From: Clostridia bacterium
GTDB taxonomy: Bacteria; Bacillota; Clostridia; Christensenellales; Aristaeellaceae
DNA length: 64,000 nt
Assembly (NCBI GenBank): GCA_017615475.1
Contig: JAGAAC010000005.1
Span: 34,877-98,876, forward strand
Direction: 5' to 3'
In this document: positions 36,245-46,480 of the stretch, in pieces
Layout of the letters: each line of letters opens with the position of its first letter
Position numbering within the stretch: position 1 is the first letter of the stretch
Made by a program: the position numbers and the translations under genes
Notes under the pieces: generated by a model
The model's input: the letters and a program-made list of their open reading frames with translations, nothing else
Told to the model about the DNA's origin: nothing
Database searches by the model: none

Positions 36245-38290
36245 TCAGGCTTCGTTTATGTTCTTTCCGGCTTTGTCGATACGCCTCCAGAGCATCACAG
36301 CCCCAACCAGAACAACACCGATCACATCTGTCGCAATACCGGGATAGATCAGGAGCAGTCCGCCTGCTATTGAAACAAACCGCTGGATATATCCGATCAC
36401 CTGTTTTGAACCGTTCAGTTCAAAGCTGCTGAATCCGCTCAGTCCGAACGTAACGCCGTACATTCCGATAATGGATGTCACTGTAATCAGGAGCACATCC
36501 TGCCATGTTGTATTGATCAGCAGCATATCAGGGCTGAGGGCGAAAATAAAGGGAATTATAAAGCCGGCAATTGCCAGGCGGGTCGCGTTCACACCTGTTT
36601 TCATCGGACTTCCGCCTGAAATGGCAGATCCGGCATAGGCAGCCAGCGCAACCGGTGGCGTAATGTCCGCTACGATACCGTAATAGAAAACGAAGAAATG
36701 GGCAGCCAGCAGCGGCACGTTCATCTTGAAAAGAATCGGTGCGCAGGTGGATGCCATAATGCAGTAGGTAGCTGTGGTAGGCAGTCCCATCCCCAGGATA
36801 ATGCAGCAGATCATTGTCAGCAGGAGACCCAGGAAAAGTTTGCCCTGGGATACCGTAACAATGGCATTGATCACTGTGGAAGCAAGGCCGGTTACTGTCA
36901 GGCATCCGCAGATCAGGCCGGCAACTCCGCAGGCAACCGCGACGGAAATACAGCTCCGTCCGCCGTTTTCGAGGGCTTCAAACACGTTCACCGGCCTGAA
37001 CCGCTGATTATGGGTTCCCTCTCCTGTCTGCAGAGGCTTTCCGTGACGGATATTCCTGTGGATATTGCTGATCACACCTACAGCGATGGTCGCAAGGATG
37101 GAGATGGCAGCGGAAAACTGCATCGTTTTTGTATTGGAGCATACCAGGTAAATCAGGATCGCCAGGGGAAGAAGGAGATAGCTTTCCTTCATCAGTTCCC
37201 TGATCCGCGGAAGCTGTTCTTTGCTCAGTCCTTTGAGTCCGAGCCGTTTTGCCTCCAGATGGACGGACAGGAATACGCCGAGGAAATACAGGCAGGCAGG
37301 GAGGATGGCCCTCACAATAATATCAGAGTACGGTACTCCCAGGTAATCCGCCATCAGGAATGCGGCAGCGCCCATGATCGGCGGCATGATCTGGCCGCCG
37401 GTGGAGGCAGCTGCTTCCACAGCGCCGGAAAAATTCTTGTCATAGCCGGTTTTCTTCATCATCGGAATCGTAATGGAACCGGTGGTGACGGTATTGCCGA
37501 CAGAAGACCCTGAAACCATGCCGCATAAAGCACTGGAGATAACAGCCACCTTGGCAGGGCCGCCGGCGAAGCGCCCGGTCAGTCCGTTTGCAAGGGCAAT
37601 GAAAAACTCGGATATACCGGTTTTCTCCAGAAATGCGCCGAAGATAATGAACACCACGATATATTTGGAGCATACGTTCAGGGGCGTGGACAGCAGACCG
37701 TTCTCATTGTAGAACAGTTCGTGAACCACATTGGAAAGCAGCTTCCCGTCCTTGACATAGAAATAGATCGTATAGGAAAGGAACAAGCCGGCAACGCAGA
37801 GAATCGGCAGGCCCACGCTGCGCCTGCACAGCTCACACAGCACAACAATACCCGCAATGCCCGCCGCGATGTATACGGGATCGGTCAGTTTCGTCTTGAT
37901 CCTTGTAGTCATCAGTGCCGGCGCCCGGAAGGTGTAATAGAAAAAAGCTGCCGCTCCGATTACCATCAGCAGGATGTCATACCAGGGCATATGATTGACT
38001 TTGACATGTCCCTTTTTGGCGGGATATGTCAGGTATCCCATAATAACAACCAGCCCCAGGAACGAACTGAGCCGTACCTGGTCCAGGAAATTCGCAAACA
38101 GGGTAACATACATGCAGTACAGGGAAAAGGCTGCCAGGATAATCCCGACAAAAACCTTTGGTTTTCCCTCCCAGACCCGGACATTGCTTTCCCGGTCATA
38201 TTTCCGCATAATCGCGTCAAGATCGGCTGCAGACGCCTGTGTACCGGCTTCCGCGGATTCAGGCATGATGTTCTTGTCCTTTTCTTTCAC
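36245..38290 (-). CDS. TRAP transporter fused permease (TAXI-type)
   Basis: A 681-residue, highly hydrophobic protein with about 15-17 membrane segments. It fuses the small DctQ-like and large DctM-like subunits, as is usual for TAXI-type TRAP systems. Typical stretches are AVISSALCGMVSGSSVGNTV, GGQIMPPIMGAAAFLMADYL and GMGLPTTATYCIMASTCAPI. It is driven by an ion gradient; the solute is probably an organic acid but unknown. GTG at 38290 follows GAGGGAG by 8 bases; the upstream ATG start would put that site in the gene. It follows its binding protein by 93 bp. Confidence 0.93.
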   Translation of the reverse strand: MKEKDKNIMPESAEAGTQASAADLDAIMRKYDRESNVRVWEGKPKVFVGIILAAFSLYCMYVTLFANFLDQVRLSSFLGLVVIMGYLTYPAKKGHVKVNHMPWYDILLMVIGAAAFFYYTFRAPALMTTRIKTKLTDPVYIAAGIAGIVVLCELCRRSVGLPILCVAGLFLSYTIYFYVKDGKLLSNVVHELFYNENGLLSTPLNVCSKYIVVFIIFGAFLEKTGISEFFIALANGLTGRFAGGPAKVAVISSALCGMVSGSSVGNTVTTGSITIPMMKKTGYDKNFSGAVEAAASTGGQIMPPIMGAAAFLMADYLGVPYSDIIVRAILPACLYFLGVFLSVHLEAKRLGLKGLSKEQLPRIRELMKESYLLLPLAILIYLVCSNTKTMQFSAAISILATIAVGVISNIHRNIRHGKPLQTGEGTHNQRFRPVNVFEALENGGRSCISVAVACGVAGLICGCLTVTGLASTVINAIVTVSQGKLFLGLLLTMICCIILGMGLPTTATYCIMASTCAPILFKMNVPLLAAHFFVFYYGIVADITPPVALAAYAGSAISGGSPMKTGVNATRLAIAGFIIPFIFALSPDMLLINTTWQDVLLITVTSIIGMYGVTFGLSGFSSFELNGSKQVIGYIQRFVSIAGGLLLIYPGIATDVIGVVLVGAVMLWRRIDKAGKNINEA

Positions 38291-38340
38291 AAATAACGCT
38301 CCCTCGGCTAAACAATGCAAAATGATAAAAGAAAACAGGA

Positions 38341-38367
38341 ATCCGCATATGCATCAGATATGCGGAT
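38341..38367 (-). terminator. Intercistronic hairpin between binding protein and permease
   Basis: A perfect 10 bp stem (38341-38350 with 38358-38367) lies 16 bp after the binding-protein stop, with a broken T-rich stretch after it on the minus strand. It probably stabilises the upstream mRNA or terminates in part, giving more binding protein than permease (inference). Confidence 0.6.
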
Positions 38368-38383
38368 CCCCGTTTATTCTGTT

Positions 38384-39328
38384 TCAGGGGTTAACGACAT
38401 CCACTGTGATGCCCTGCTCCGCAAAATACTTGGCAGCGCCCGGATGATATGGCAGTCCGCAGGTGGAAGCATACTCAAGATCCAGTTCCTTGGCCTTGTC
38501 ATGCGCGATGCTGTCCTTGCCTTCAAAGATGGTCTTTACGATGGTGTAAGCTTCATCTTCAGTCACCTGGTCATTGGCAATGATTGTGGCTTTTACGCCG
38601 ACCGTAACCACATCGGTTTCCTGCTTGGCATAGGTGCCGGCAGCGATAATGCTCTTGGTATAGGCGCCGGAAATCTCCTGAAGTTTCGCAACATGCTCAT
38701 CATCCAGGGAAACCAGGTACATGTCCTTGCTGGTCGCCAGGTCTGTAACGGCAGGGGTAGGCGCACCGGCCACAACGAAGGCGGCATCAATTTTGCCGTC
38801 TTTCAGAGCTTCGGCGGAATCCGCGAAGCTCTGGTAGGTAGGTGTGATATCCGCTTCCGTCATATCATAGGCTGCCAGGAAGTCCATGGCGTTGAAGTAC
38901 ACACCGGAACCCTGGGAACCGATGGAAACGTTCTTTCCCTTCAGGTCGGCAACGCTCTTGATCTCGGGGTTGCAGGTAATCAGCTGTACGGTTTCAGTGT
39001 ACAGGGCCGCGATGGCGGTGAAGGAATCCACAGGATCTCCTTCATAAATCCGGATGCCGTTGTACGCATAGTAGGCAACGTCATTCTGCACAAAGCCCAG
39101 CTGGGCAACCTGCATATCGAGCTTGTCGATATTGTCAGCAGATCCGTTTCCGGCAACGGCAGTCACAGCCACATCGGTATTTCCGGCAACATACTGAGCC
39201 AGCACATTACCGTAAGCATAATAGGTGCCGGCTGTTCCGCCGGTTGTAAAGGTCAGTCCGTCTGCCAGTGCGGCAGTCGCGGCCAGAACCATCATCAGGC
39301 TCAGCAGCAGCGCGATCAGTTTTTTCAT
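38384..39328 (-). CDS. TAXI-family TRAP transporter substrate-binding protein
   Basis: A 314-residue secreted protein. The signal peptide MKKLIALLLSLMMVLAATAA ends at ALA before DGLTFTTGG. The mature start FTTGGTAGTYYAYGNVLAQY is the TAXI signature. There is no lipobox Cys, so anchoring is unclear. It captures the solute for the fused permease downstream. AGGAGG lies 11 bases before the ATG. Confidence 0.94.
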   Translation of the reverse strand: MKKLIALLLSLMMVLAATAALADGLTFTTGGTAGTYYAYGNVLAQYVAGNTDVAVTAVAGNGSADNIDKLDMQVAQLGFVQNDVAYYAYNGIRIYEGDPVDSFTAIAALYTETVQLITCNPEIKSVADLKGKNVSIGSQGSGVYFNAMDFLAAYDMTEADITPTYQSFADSAEALKDGKIDAAFVVAGAPTPAVTDLATSKDMYLVSLDDEHVAKLQEISGAYTKSIIAAGTYAKQETDVVTVGVKATIIANDQVTEDEAYTIVKTIFEGKDSIAHDKAKELDLEYASTCGLPYHPGAAKYFAEQGITVDVVNP

Positions 39329-39353
39329 TTGGGTATAATCCTCCTGTCATAGA

Positions 39354-39393
39354 ATAAAAAAAGAATCCGTTGCAGATATGATACAACAGATTC
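39354..39393 (-). terminator. Terminator or attenuator upstream of the TAXI gene
   Basis: A 10 bp stem with one G-T pair (39363-39372 with 39384-39393) followed by seven T on the minus strand. It can end the cysteine desulfurase operon. Its T-tract lies about 25 bases before the TAXI gene start, leaving no room for a promoter in between, so the TAXI gene either reads through it or starts inside it. Confidence 0.7.
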
Positions 39394-39426
39394 CGTAAAC
39401 CCTTGTGTCTTTTTCGTGTTTTCGTT

Positions 39427-40581
39427 TCAGCCGTGATACATGAGTCGAAGATCCTCAACGATTTCGCTGAGAATCCTGATGGATTCGTCTATTTCCTCTT
39501 CCGTATTGTCTGCTCCGGTTGTCAGGCGCAGGCTTCCCCGTGCTTCTTTTTCCGTAAGCCCGACAGCCCGCAGCACATGACTTATCTCCTGGCTTCCCGC
39601 CGTACAGGCACTTCCGCTGGATGCGGCAATTCCGGCCAGGTCAAGGCGCAGCAGCAACGCTTCTCCGTCAATCCTGTCGAAGCAGATACTGCAGTTATTC
39701 GGCAGCCGGCCGGCTTCCGGCCCGTTGAGTTTCACATCCGGAATATGATCCAGGATCCCGTGCAGCAGCCTGTCACGAAGGTATGCGTTTTTTTTCGCGT
39801 TCTCTTCCAGGTGGGCAGTCGCTTCTTCGATGGCTCTGCCCAGGCCGGCAATGCCCGCAACATTTTCCGTTCCGGCCCGCAGTCCGCGTTCCTGTTCTCC
39901 GCCGTGAATCAGGTTATCGATTCTCGTGCCGCGCCGGATAAAAAGGACGCCGGTTCCTTTGGGGCCATAGAATTTATGGGCGCTGATGCTCAGAAGGTCA
40001 GCATTCCATTCATTCACGTTCACCGGTATGGAACCGACAGCCTGCACCGCATCCGTATGGAACAGGATTCCTTTTTCATGCGCGATCGCACCAATGTCCG
40101 CAACAGGCTCTATTGTTCCGATTTCGTTGTTGGCTGCCATTACGCTGATCAGGATGGTGTCATTCCTGACAGCATCCCTGACTTTATCCGGGCTGATCAT
40201 GCCCTTGCTGTCCGGCTGTATGTAGGTAACATCAAATCCCTGTTTCTCAAGCCATCTGCAGGTATTCAGCACAGCGGGATGTTCAATGGCGGATGTAATG
40301 AGGTGCCTGCCCCTGTCTTTCAACGCAAAAGCTGTCCCCTTCAGGGCCAGATTGTCGCTTTCGCTGCCGCCTGAAGTAAAAAGGATCTCCCGCGGTTCCG
40401 CTCCGATTGCGTCCGCCGCCTGCTTCCTGGCCTTTTCCACGGCTTTTCTTGCTTCCCTGCCCGCACCGTACACGGCAGACGCGTTTCCGGCGCAGTCTGA
40501 AAAATAGGGCAGCATAGCCTCCAGAACAGACCGGCTGACCGGAGTCGTTGCGGCATGATCGAGATAGATCGTCTTCTTCAT
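39427..40581 (-). CDS. Cysteine desulfurase (NifS/IscS-like)
   Basis: A 384-residue fold-type I PLP enzyme starting MKKTIYLDHAATTPVSRSVL. PLP-binding Lys203 is in SISAHKFYGPKG and the persulfide Cys326 is in SSGSACTAGSQEISHVL. It takes sulfur from cysteine for Fe-S clusters or tRNA thiolation. No iscU, thiI or mnmA is beside it; it is the last gene after vanZ and a small membrane gene. It starts 1 base after the preceding stop. Confidence 0.94.
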   Translation of the reverse strand: MKKTIYLDHAATTPVSRSVLEAMLPYFSDCAGNASAVYGAGREARKAVEKARKQAADAIGAEPREILFTSGGSESDNLALKGTAFALKDRGRHLITSAIEHPAVLNTCRWLEKQGFDVTYIQPDSKGMISPDKVRDAVRNDTILISVMAANNEIGTIEPVADIGAIAHEKGILFHTDAVQAVGSIPVNVNEWNADLLSISAHKFYGPKGTGVLFIRRGTRIDNLIHGGEQERGLRAGTENVAGIAGLGRAIEEATAHLEENAKKNAYLRDRLLHGILDHIPDVKLNGPEAGRLPNNCSICFDRIDGEALLLRLDLAGIAASSGSACTAGSQEISHVLRAVGLTEKEARGSLRLTTGADNTEEEIDESIRILSEIVEDLRLMYHG

Positions 40582-40582
40582 A

Positions 40583-40882
40583 TCAGAAATTCGTGCTGAA
40601 CAGCGAAAAATTCCTGTTCATATCGTTAATCACATAATGCGCCATACTGAAAATCATGGTTAAAAGCAGCAGGATCAGAACAGCGCCGCCGATCACCGCC
40701 ACAAGATTCCCCGCACCGACAGCCAGCCTGAAATGGTTTTCCTTGCGTTCCTCCATCTCATCTTCCGTCAGTTCGGGTTCCTCTTCCGTCAGGTCATCAA
40801 ACCCGTCATCATATTCTTCTTCGTCCTCTTCCTCGGAATAAGGCTCATCGGAATAGGGTTCATTGTTTTTAAAATATGCCAT
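40583..40882 (-). CDS. Small acidic single-pass membrane protein
   Basis: A 99-residue protein of unknown function. Residues 11-46 are mostly Glu and Asp, with Tyr and Pro. A membrane helix runs at about 58-80 (GNLVAVIGGAVLILLLLTMIF) and a short polar tail follows. The acidic part is probably cytoplasmic. It starts 1 base after the vanZ stop and ends 1 base before the cysteine desulfurase, so it is a real cistron of that operon. Confidence 0.75.
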   Translation of the reverse strand: MAYFKNNEPYSDEPYSEEEDEEEYDDGFDDLTEEEPELTEDEMEERKENHFRLAVGAGNLVAVIGGAVLILLLLTMIFSMAHYVINDMNRNFSLFSTNF

Positions 40883-40883
40883 C

Positions 40884-41420
40884 TTACACCTCTGCCTTCC
40901 CGTTCAGTGTATCCGGGTTGTTTACTTTCCGGTTTATTCTGCGGATAAACATCGTTCCCAGCAGTACGCCGGTCAGTACTCCGCTTCCATCCACCAGTAC
41001 ATCCGTCCACTGTCCGCTTCGTCCGTCAATCAGCAGTTGATGCATCTCATCGGTACATGCATACGCCGTACCAGCCGCGAGTCCGATCAGCGGAAGCGCA
41101 AAGAGCTTTTTCATCCGGTTGCCGAACCAGCTTTCCAGGCACAGCCTGATCATAAATCCCAGCAGCAGGTATTCGGTAAAATGCGCGCTTTTGCGTACCA
41201 GGTGCTGAATACTGTCGTAAATCGTTTTCTGCTGTTCCGGAGCCATTCTGTTGTAATCCGGATGGATAATGCTGATGACTGTCCTGGAAAACACGCCGCT
41301 CCTGAGGTCGGACTGTTCTGCGTTTTCCATGGAAAAAGCGAAGATCATGATCATGATTCCGACGGTGAGAATTGTTGTCAGAATTCTGATCCAGGGTTTC
41401 TGCCACATGGTTTGAGTCAT
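40884..41420 (-). CDS. VanZ family membrane protein
   Basis: A 178-residue protein from the ATG at 41420, with about four membrane segments. The family motif is KSAHFTEYLLLGFMIRL with a later ACTDEMHQLLIDGRSGQWTD, matching VanZ-like proteins. VanZ itself gives teicoplanin tolerance; most chromosomal members have unknown roles. AAAGGA lies 12 bases upstream of this ATG; an ATG at 41432 is an alternative. It starts the three-gene operon. Confidence 0.85.
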   Translation of the reverse strand: MTQTMWQKPWIRILTTILTVGIMIMIFAFSMENAEQSDLRSGVFSRTVISIIHPDYNRMAPEQQKTIYDSIQHLVRKSAHFTEYLLLGFMIRLCLESWFGNRMKKLFALPLIGLAAGTAYACTDEMHQLLIDGRSGQWTDVLVDGSGVLTGVLLGTMFIRRINRKVNNPDTLNGKAEV

Positions 41421-41530
41421 CCGGGGTACCATCCTTTCGCTTTGCGTTATCATTTTACTTGTGCAGTAATCCCCCGTCAAGCGAAACGGATGCATACCGG
41501 CTCCGGCAGTCATGTCTTTTCAGGCCTGAA

Positions 41531-41573
41531 ATAAAAAAGGGTTGTTTCAGTGATCAGAGATCACTGAAACAAC
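41531..41573 (-). terminator. Terminator of the hrcA-dnaJ operon, overlapping the dnaJ 3' end
   Basis: A perfect 15 bp stem (41541-41555 with 41559-41573), a 3-base loop, then CCTTTTTTA on the minus strand. The upstream arm contains the last codons and the stop of dnaJ. Confidence 0.92.
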
Positions 41574-42679
41574 TCCTTCACACGATCCATGAAAGATTTG
41601 CGGTTCTCATATTCACGGTCGCCTGTTGTTGCGTCAAACTCGCGTAGCAGGTCTTTCTGCTTGTTGGTCAGCCGTCTCGGGATTTCCACCTTCACCCTGA
41701 GGATAAGATCTCCTTTTCCGTTTCCTCTCAGCTGCTGTATGCCGGCGCCTTTGATCCTGAATTCCGTTCCCGGCTGCGTGCCTTCAGGAATCCGGTATTT
41801 CACCGGGCCGCTCAGTGTAGGCACCTGAACGTCTCCGCCCAGGGCTGCCGTGGCAAAGCTGATCGGGAAATCAAGCAGCAGATTGTATCCATCCCGTTTG
41901 AACAGGTTATGCGGCTTCACGTTGACCACAATGTACAGATCGCCGTTCGGGCCGCCCCGCAGACCGGGCTCACCCTGTGCGTTCATGATGATGGTCTGTC
42001 CGTGATCAATACCCGCGGGCACTTTTACGGTAACTGTCCGTTTTTTCCGGACGCGTCCTGTACCGCCGCAGGAACCGCACTTTTCCTTGATCATTTTGCC
42101 GGTTCCGCCGCACACAGGGCAGGTTCTGACTGTCGTCATCCAGCCCCCGCTCTGGCGGATCTGTCCCGTTCCCTTACAGTTTGTACAGGTTACCGGACTC
42201 GTACCGGGTTTCGCGCCGCTTCCCTTACAGGTTTCGCAGAGTTCGTTGCGGTATATTTCGAAGCTCTTTTCACAACCTTTGGCTGCTTCCTCAAAGGTAA
42301 TCCTCAGCTCATATCTGAGATCGTTTCCCTGAACAGGCCCCTGGTTCCGGGTACTTCTGCCCATGCCGCCGTTAAACAGCTGATCAAAGATATCACCCAT
42401 GCCGAAATCGAATCCGCCGCCGAAGGGATTTCCAGCGCCGCCCATACCGGCCATCGGATCCTCAAACCCGTACCGGTCATACCGCGCCCGCTTATCAGCG
42501 TCAGACAGCACTTCATTGGCTTCATTCAGTTCCTTGAAGCGTTCAACCGCTTCCTTGTCATCCGGGTGAAGGTCCGGATGACACTCCTTGGCTTTTTTAC
42601 GATAAGCACGTTTAATCTCGTCGTCCGTCGCGTTCTTGGAGACGCCGAGCACCTCGTAATAGTCACGCTTATTCGCCAT
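41561..42679 (-). CDS. dnaJ: Chaperone protein DnaJ
   Basis: A 372-residue type I J-protein. The J domain (DYYEVLGVSKNATDDEIKRA, HPD at CHPDLHPDD) is followed by a Gly/Phe region, four CxxCxGxG zinc repeats (CETCKGSGAKPG, CTNCKGTGQI, CPVCGGTGKM, CGSCGGTGRV) and C-terminal client-binding domains. It delivers unfolded clients to DnaK and stimulates its ATPase. It is the last gene of the heat-shock operon. Confidence 0.97.
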   Translation of the reverse strand: MANKRDYYEVLGVSKNATDDEIKRAYRKKAKECHPDLHPDDKEAVERFKELNEANEVLSDADKRARYDRYGFEDPMAGMGGAGNPFGGGFDFGMGDIFDQLFNGGMGRSTRNQGPVQGNDLRYELRITFEEAAKGCEKSFEIYRNELCETCKGSGAKPGTSPVTCTNCKGTGQIRQSGGWMTTVRTCPVCGGTGKMIKEKCGSCGGTGRVRKKRTVTVKVPAGIDHGQTIIMNAQGEPGLRGGPNGDLYIVVNVKPHNLFKRDGYNLLLDFPISFATAALGGDVQVPTLSGPVKYRIPEGTQPGTEFRIKGAGIQQLRGNGKGDLILRVKVEIPRRLTNKQKDLLREFDATTGDREYENRKSFMDRVKELFQ

Positions 42680-42705
42680 AAAGCCTTCTCACCTTCTTCC
42701 TCAAA

Positions 42706-42739
42706 GCAAGCCCACCCCTCTTGCCGGGGGCGGGCTTGC
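42706..42739 (-). other. GC-rich hairpin between dnaK and dnaJ
   Basis: A 13 bp stem with one mismatch (42706-42718 with 42727-42739) in the 89 bp gap. Only TTT follows on the minus strand, so it is more likely a partial terminator or mRNA stabiliser that keeps DnaK above DnaJ (inference). Confidence 0.65.
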
Positions 42740-42768
42740 CTGTCAAAGATCTCTCTCCTGGGATGTTT

Positions 42769-44610
<1,842 letters not shown>

Positions 44611-44669
44611 TTATCTTCATCCTGTAGGATTGAAAGCTTTTTCAATCTATTTCCGAAAACGCATTCGCG

Positions 44670-45251
44670 TTATTCCGGCACAACTTTTACCATGGCATGT
44701 CTCAGCACTTTATCACCGATCATATAGCCCTTCTGCAGTACCTGGCAGACCGTACCGGGTTCTCCTTCATCCGCCGTTCCCTGGAGAATCGCATTTTCCA
44801 GGTTTGGATCAAACTTTTCGCCAAGCCGGTCGATCGGTTTTACTTCCAGTTTTCCGTACGCATCCGTCATTTGCTTCAGCACCATTTCCACGCCGTTTTT
44901 CAGCGCGTCATCCGGGCTTCCCGCAGCGGCATCCACAGCCCGTTCCAGGTTATCGAGCACAGGAAGCATCAGCGCTGCCGTATCTTTGCGGCCGTCCGCA
45001 TAGGCATCCGCCCTCACGCTTTCATTCCGCCGGCGGAAATTTTCAAAATCCGCCTGTACACGCTGTGCCAGCGCGAGATACTCCGCAGCCTTTGCGTTCG
45101 CCTCATCGAGTGCCTTCTGGACCGGATCTTCTTTTACAGCCTCTTCCGGCTGAGTTTCCTCAGAGGAAACGGCTTCGTTCGTTTCTTCTTCCGTGTTCCC
45201 GGTCTTCAGTTCTTCCGGGGTTTCGAATGCTTCGTTTTTCTTCCTGCTCAT
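44670..45251 (-). CDS. grpE: Nucleotide exchange factor GrpE
   Basis: A 193-residue GrpE. The first 60 residues are acidic and disordered-looking, followed by a long helix (RVQADFENFRRRNESVRADA) and the C-terminal beta domain (DPNLENAILQGTADEGEPGT). It releases ADP from DnaK. The ATG at 45251 is 7 bases after AAAGG; the ATG five codons earlier abuts another AAAGG. It starts 11 bp after hrcA. Confidence 0.96.
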   Translation of the reverse strand: MSRKKNEAFETPEELKTGNTEEETNEAVSSEETQPEEAVKEDPVQKALDEANAKAAEYLALAQRVQADFENFRRRNESVRADAYADGRKDTAALMLPVLDNLERAVDAAAGSPDDALKNGVEMVLKQMTDAYGKLEVKPIDRLGEKFDPNLENAILQGTADEGEPGTVCQVLQKGYMIGDKVLRHAMVKVVPE

Positions 45252-45262
45252 GTTTCTGCCTT

Positions 45263-46315
45263 TCATCCTTTATTGCCGTCCGGATGTTCCTCGTCCTCGC
45301 CGGTAAACATATCCGTCAGTTGATGCCCCATCATGTTGAGGATCGAAATAACCCTGGAGTAACGCATCCGTGTCGGGCCGATCACCCCGATGGTTCCCTG
45401 CTGTCCGCCCCGTGTGGAATAGGAAGCTGTAACAATGGAACAGTCCGCCATCTCGGGAACACCTGTCTCCGGTCCGATCCTGACCGTGAAAGCAAGTTCG
45501 CCGTTTCCCCGTACAATCTCCGCCAGCTTGTCCCGTGTTTCCATCAGGCTGAGGAAGTTCCTGGCCTTATCCACATCGCTGTATTCCGGATAGTTCAGCA
45601 TATTGCTTGTCCCGCCGATGGCAACATGGGTGCTCCTCGGTGTCTGCTGTCCTTCGGTGAAGTATCCGTACAGGCCCCGAAGCACTTCATCATTGCCTTC
45701 CATCCGGCGGATCAGTTCCGGAAGCATTCTGCATGCCTCGCTGAGCGTACAGCCCCTCAGCTCATTGGTAAGCGTCCGTGATATCGCGTAAAGCGTATCC
45801 CCGTCCACATCCGGACTGATACGGATCACGCTGTCACGGATGACACCCTGATCAGTTACAATGACCACCAGGGCGCTTCCCATGGAGATCTGAACCAGCT
45901 GAATCGTCTGCAGACGCGGCTCCATGCCTTTCGGGGAAAGCACAACCGCTGTATACTGGGTCAAGCTGGAAAGAACACGTGCCGCGTGATCGATCACGTC
46001 TTCCATCTGATGAATTCTTCCGCTGAAATGGCCCAGCACGCTTTCGGCGCTGTCGTCCGGAATAACCCCGCTCTGAAGAAGCGAGTCCACATACAGCCGA
46101 TAAGCCTTGGCGGAAGGAATGCGGCCCGCTGAAACATGGGGCTGGTCCAGGAAACCCAGTTCCTCCAGATCGCTCATCTCGTTCCTGATGGTAGCGGAGG
46201 ACAGTCCTGTTTCGTATTTCTTGCTGATCGTCCGGGACCCGACCGGAACGCCGGTCAGGATATAATCGTCAATGATAGCGCGTAAAATACGTCTTTTACG
46301 TTCATCCATCTGCAT
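45263..46315 (-). CDS. hrcA: Heat-inducible transcription repressor HrcA
   Basis: A 350-residue HrcA. The N-terminal winged helix (RILRAIIDDYILTGVPVGSR, GLSSATIRNEMSDLEELGFL) binds CIRCE, and a GAF-like domain follows. It represses the heat-shock operon and needs GroEL for activity in Bacillus. The ATG at 46315 is 8 bases after AAAGGAG; the frame stays open upstream through the CIRCE element, which is not coding. Confidence 0.96.
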   Translation of the reverse strand: MQMDERKRRILRAIIDDYILTGVPVGSRTISKKYETGLSSATIRNEMSDLEELGFLDQPHVSAGRIPSAKAYRLYVDSLLQSGVIPDDSAESVLGHFSGRIHQMEDVIDHAARVLSSLTQYTAVVLSPKGMEPRLQTIQLVQISMGSALVVIVTDQGVIRDSVIRISPDVDGDTLYAISRTLTNELRGCTLSEACRMLPELIRRMEGNDEVLRGLYGYFTEGQQTPRSTHVAIGGTSNMLNYPEYSDVDKARNFLSLMETRDKLAEIVRGNGELAFTVRIGPETGVPEMADCSIVTASYSTRGGQQGTIGVIGPTRMRYSRVISILNMMGHQLTDMFTGEDEEHPDGNKG

Positions 46316-46341
46316 CCGACCGTCTCCTTTCCGGGTGGTTG

Positions 46342-46368
46342 TTAGCACTCTTCCTGTGCGAGTGCTAA
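46342..46368 (-). promoter_or_regulatory. CIRCE operator
   Basis: TTAGCACTC, 9 bases, GAGTGCTAA: an exact match to the CIRCE consensus. It sits between the promoter and hrcA, so HrcA autoregulates hrcA-grpE-dnaK-dnaJ. It is the only CIRCE I see in the window. Confidence 0.98.
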
Positions 46369-46378
46369 CCACAGGCAT

Positions 46379-46407
46379 AATGTAACACCACGCCTGTTCT
46401 TTGTCAA
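46379..46407 (-). promoter_or_regulatory. Sigma-A promoter of the heat-shock operon
   Basis: Minus strand TTGACA (46402-46407), a 17 bp spacer and TACATT (46379-46384). CIRCE starts 10 bp downstream, covering the start of the transcript. Confidence 0.8.
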
Positions 46408-46452
46408 TAGTTTCCATTCCTTTTTTCAGTGAATTCTTTGTGTGGAAATGTG

Positions 46453-46480
46453 AACGGACTGTGAATGATCACAGTCCGTT
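46453..46480 (-). terminator. Hairpin overlapping the end of the secreted unknown gene
   Basis: A 12 bp perfect stem (46453-46464 with 46469-46480) with a 4-base loop. Its upstream arm holds the last codons and stop of the gene ending at 46469. No good T-tract follows, so termination is uncertain. Confidence 0.55.
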
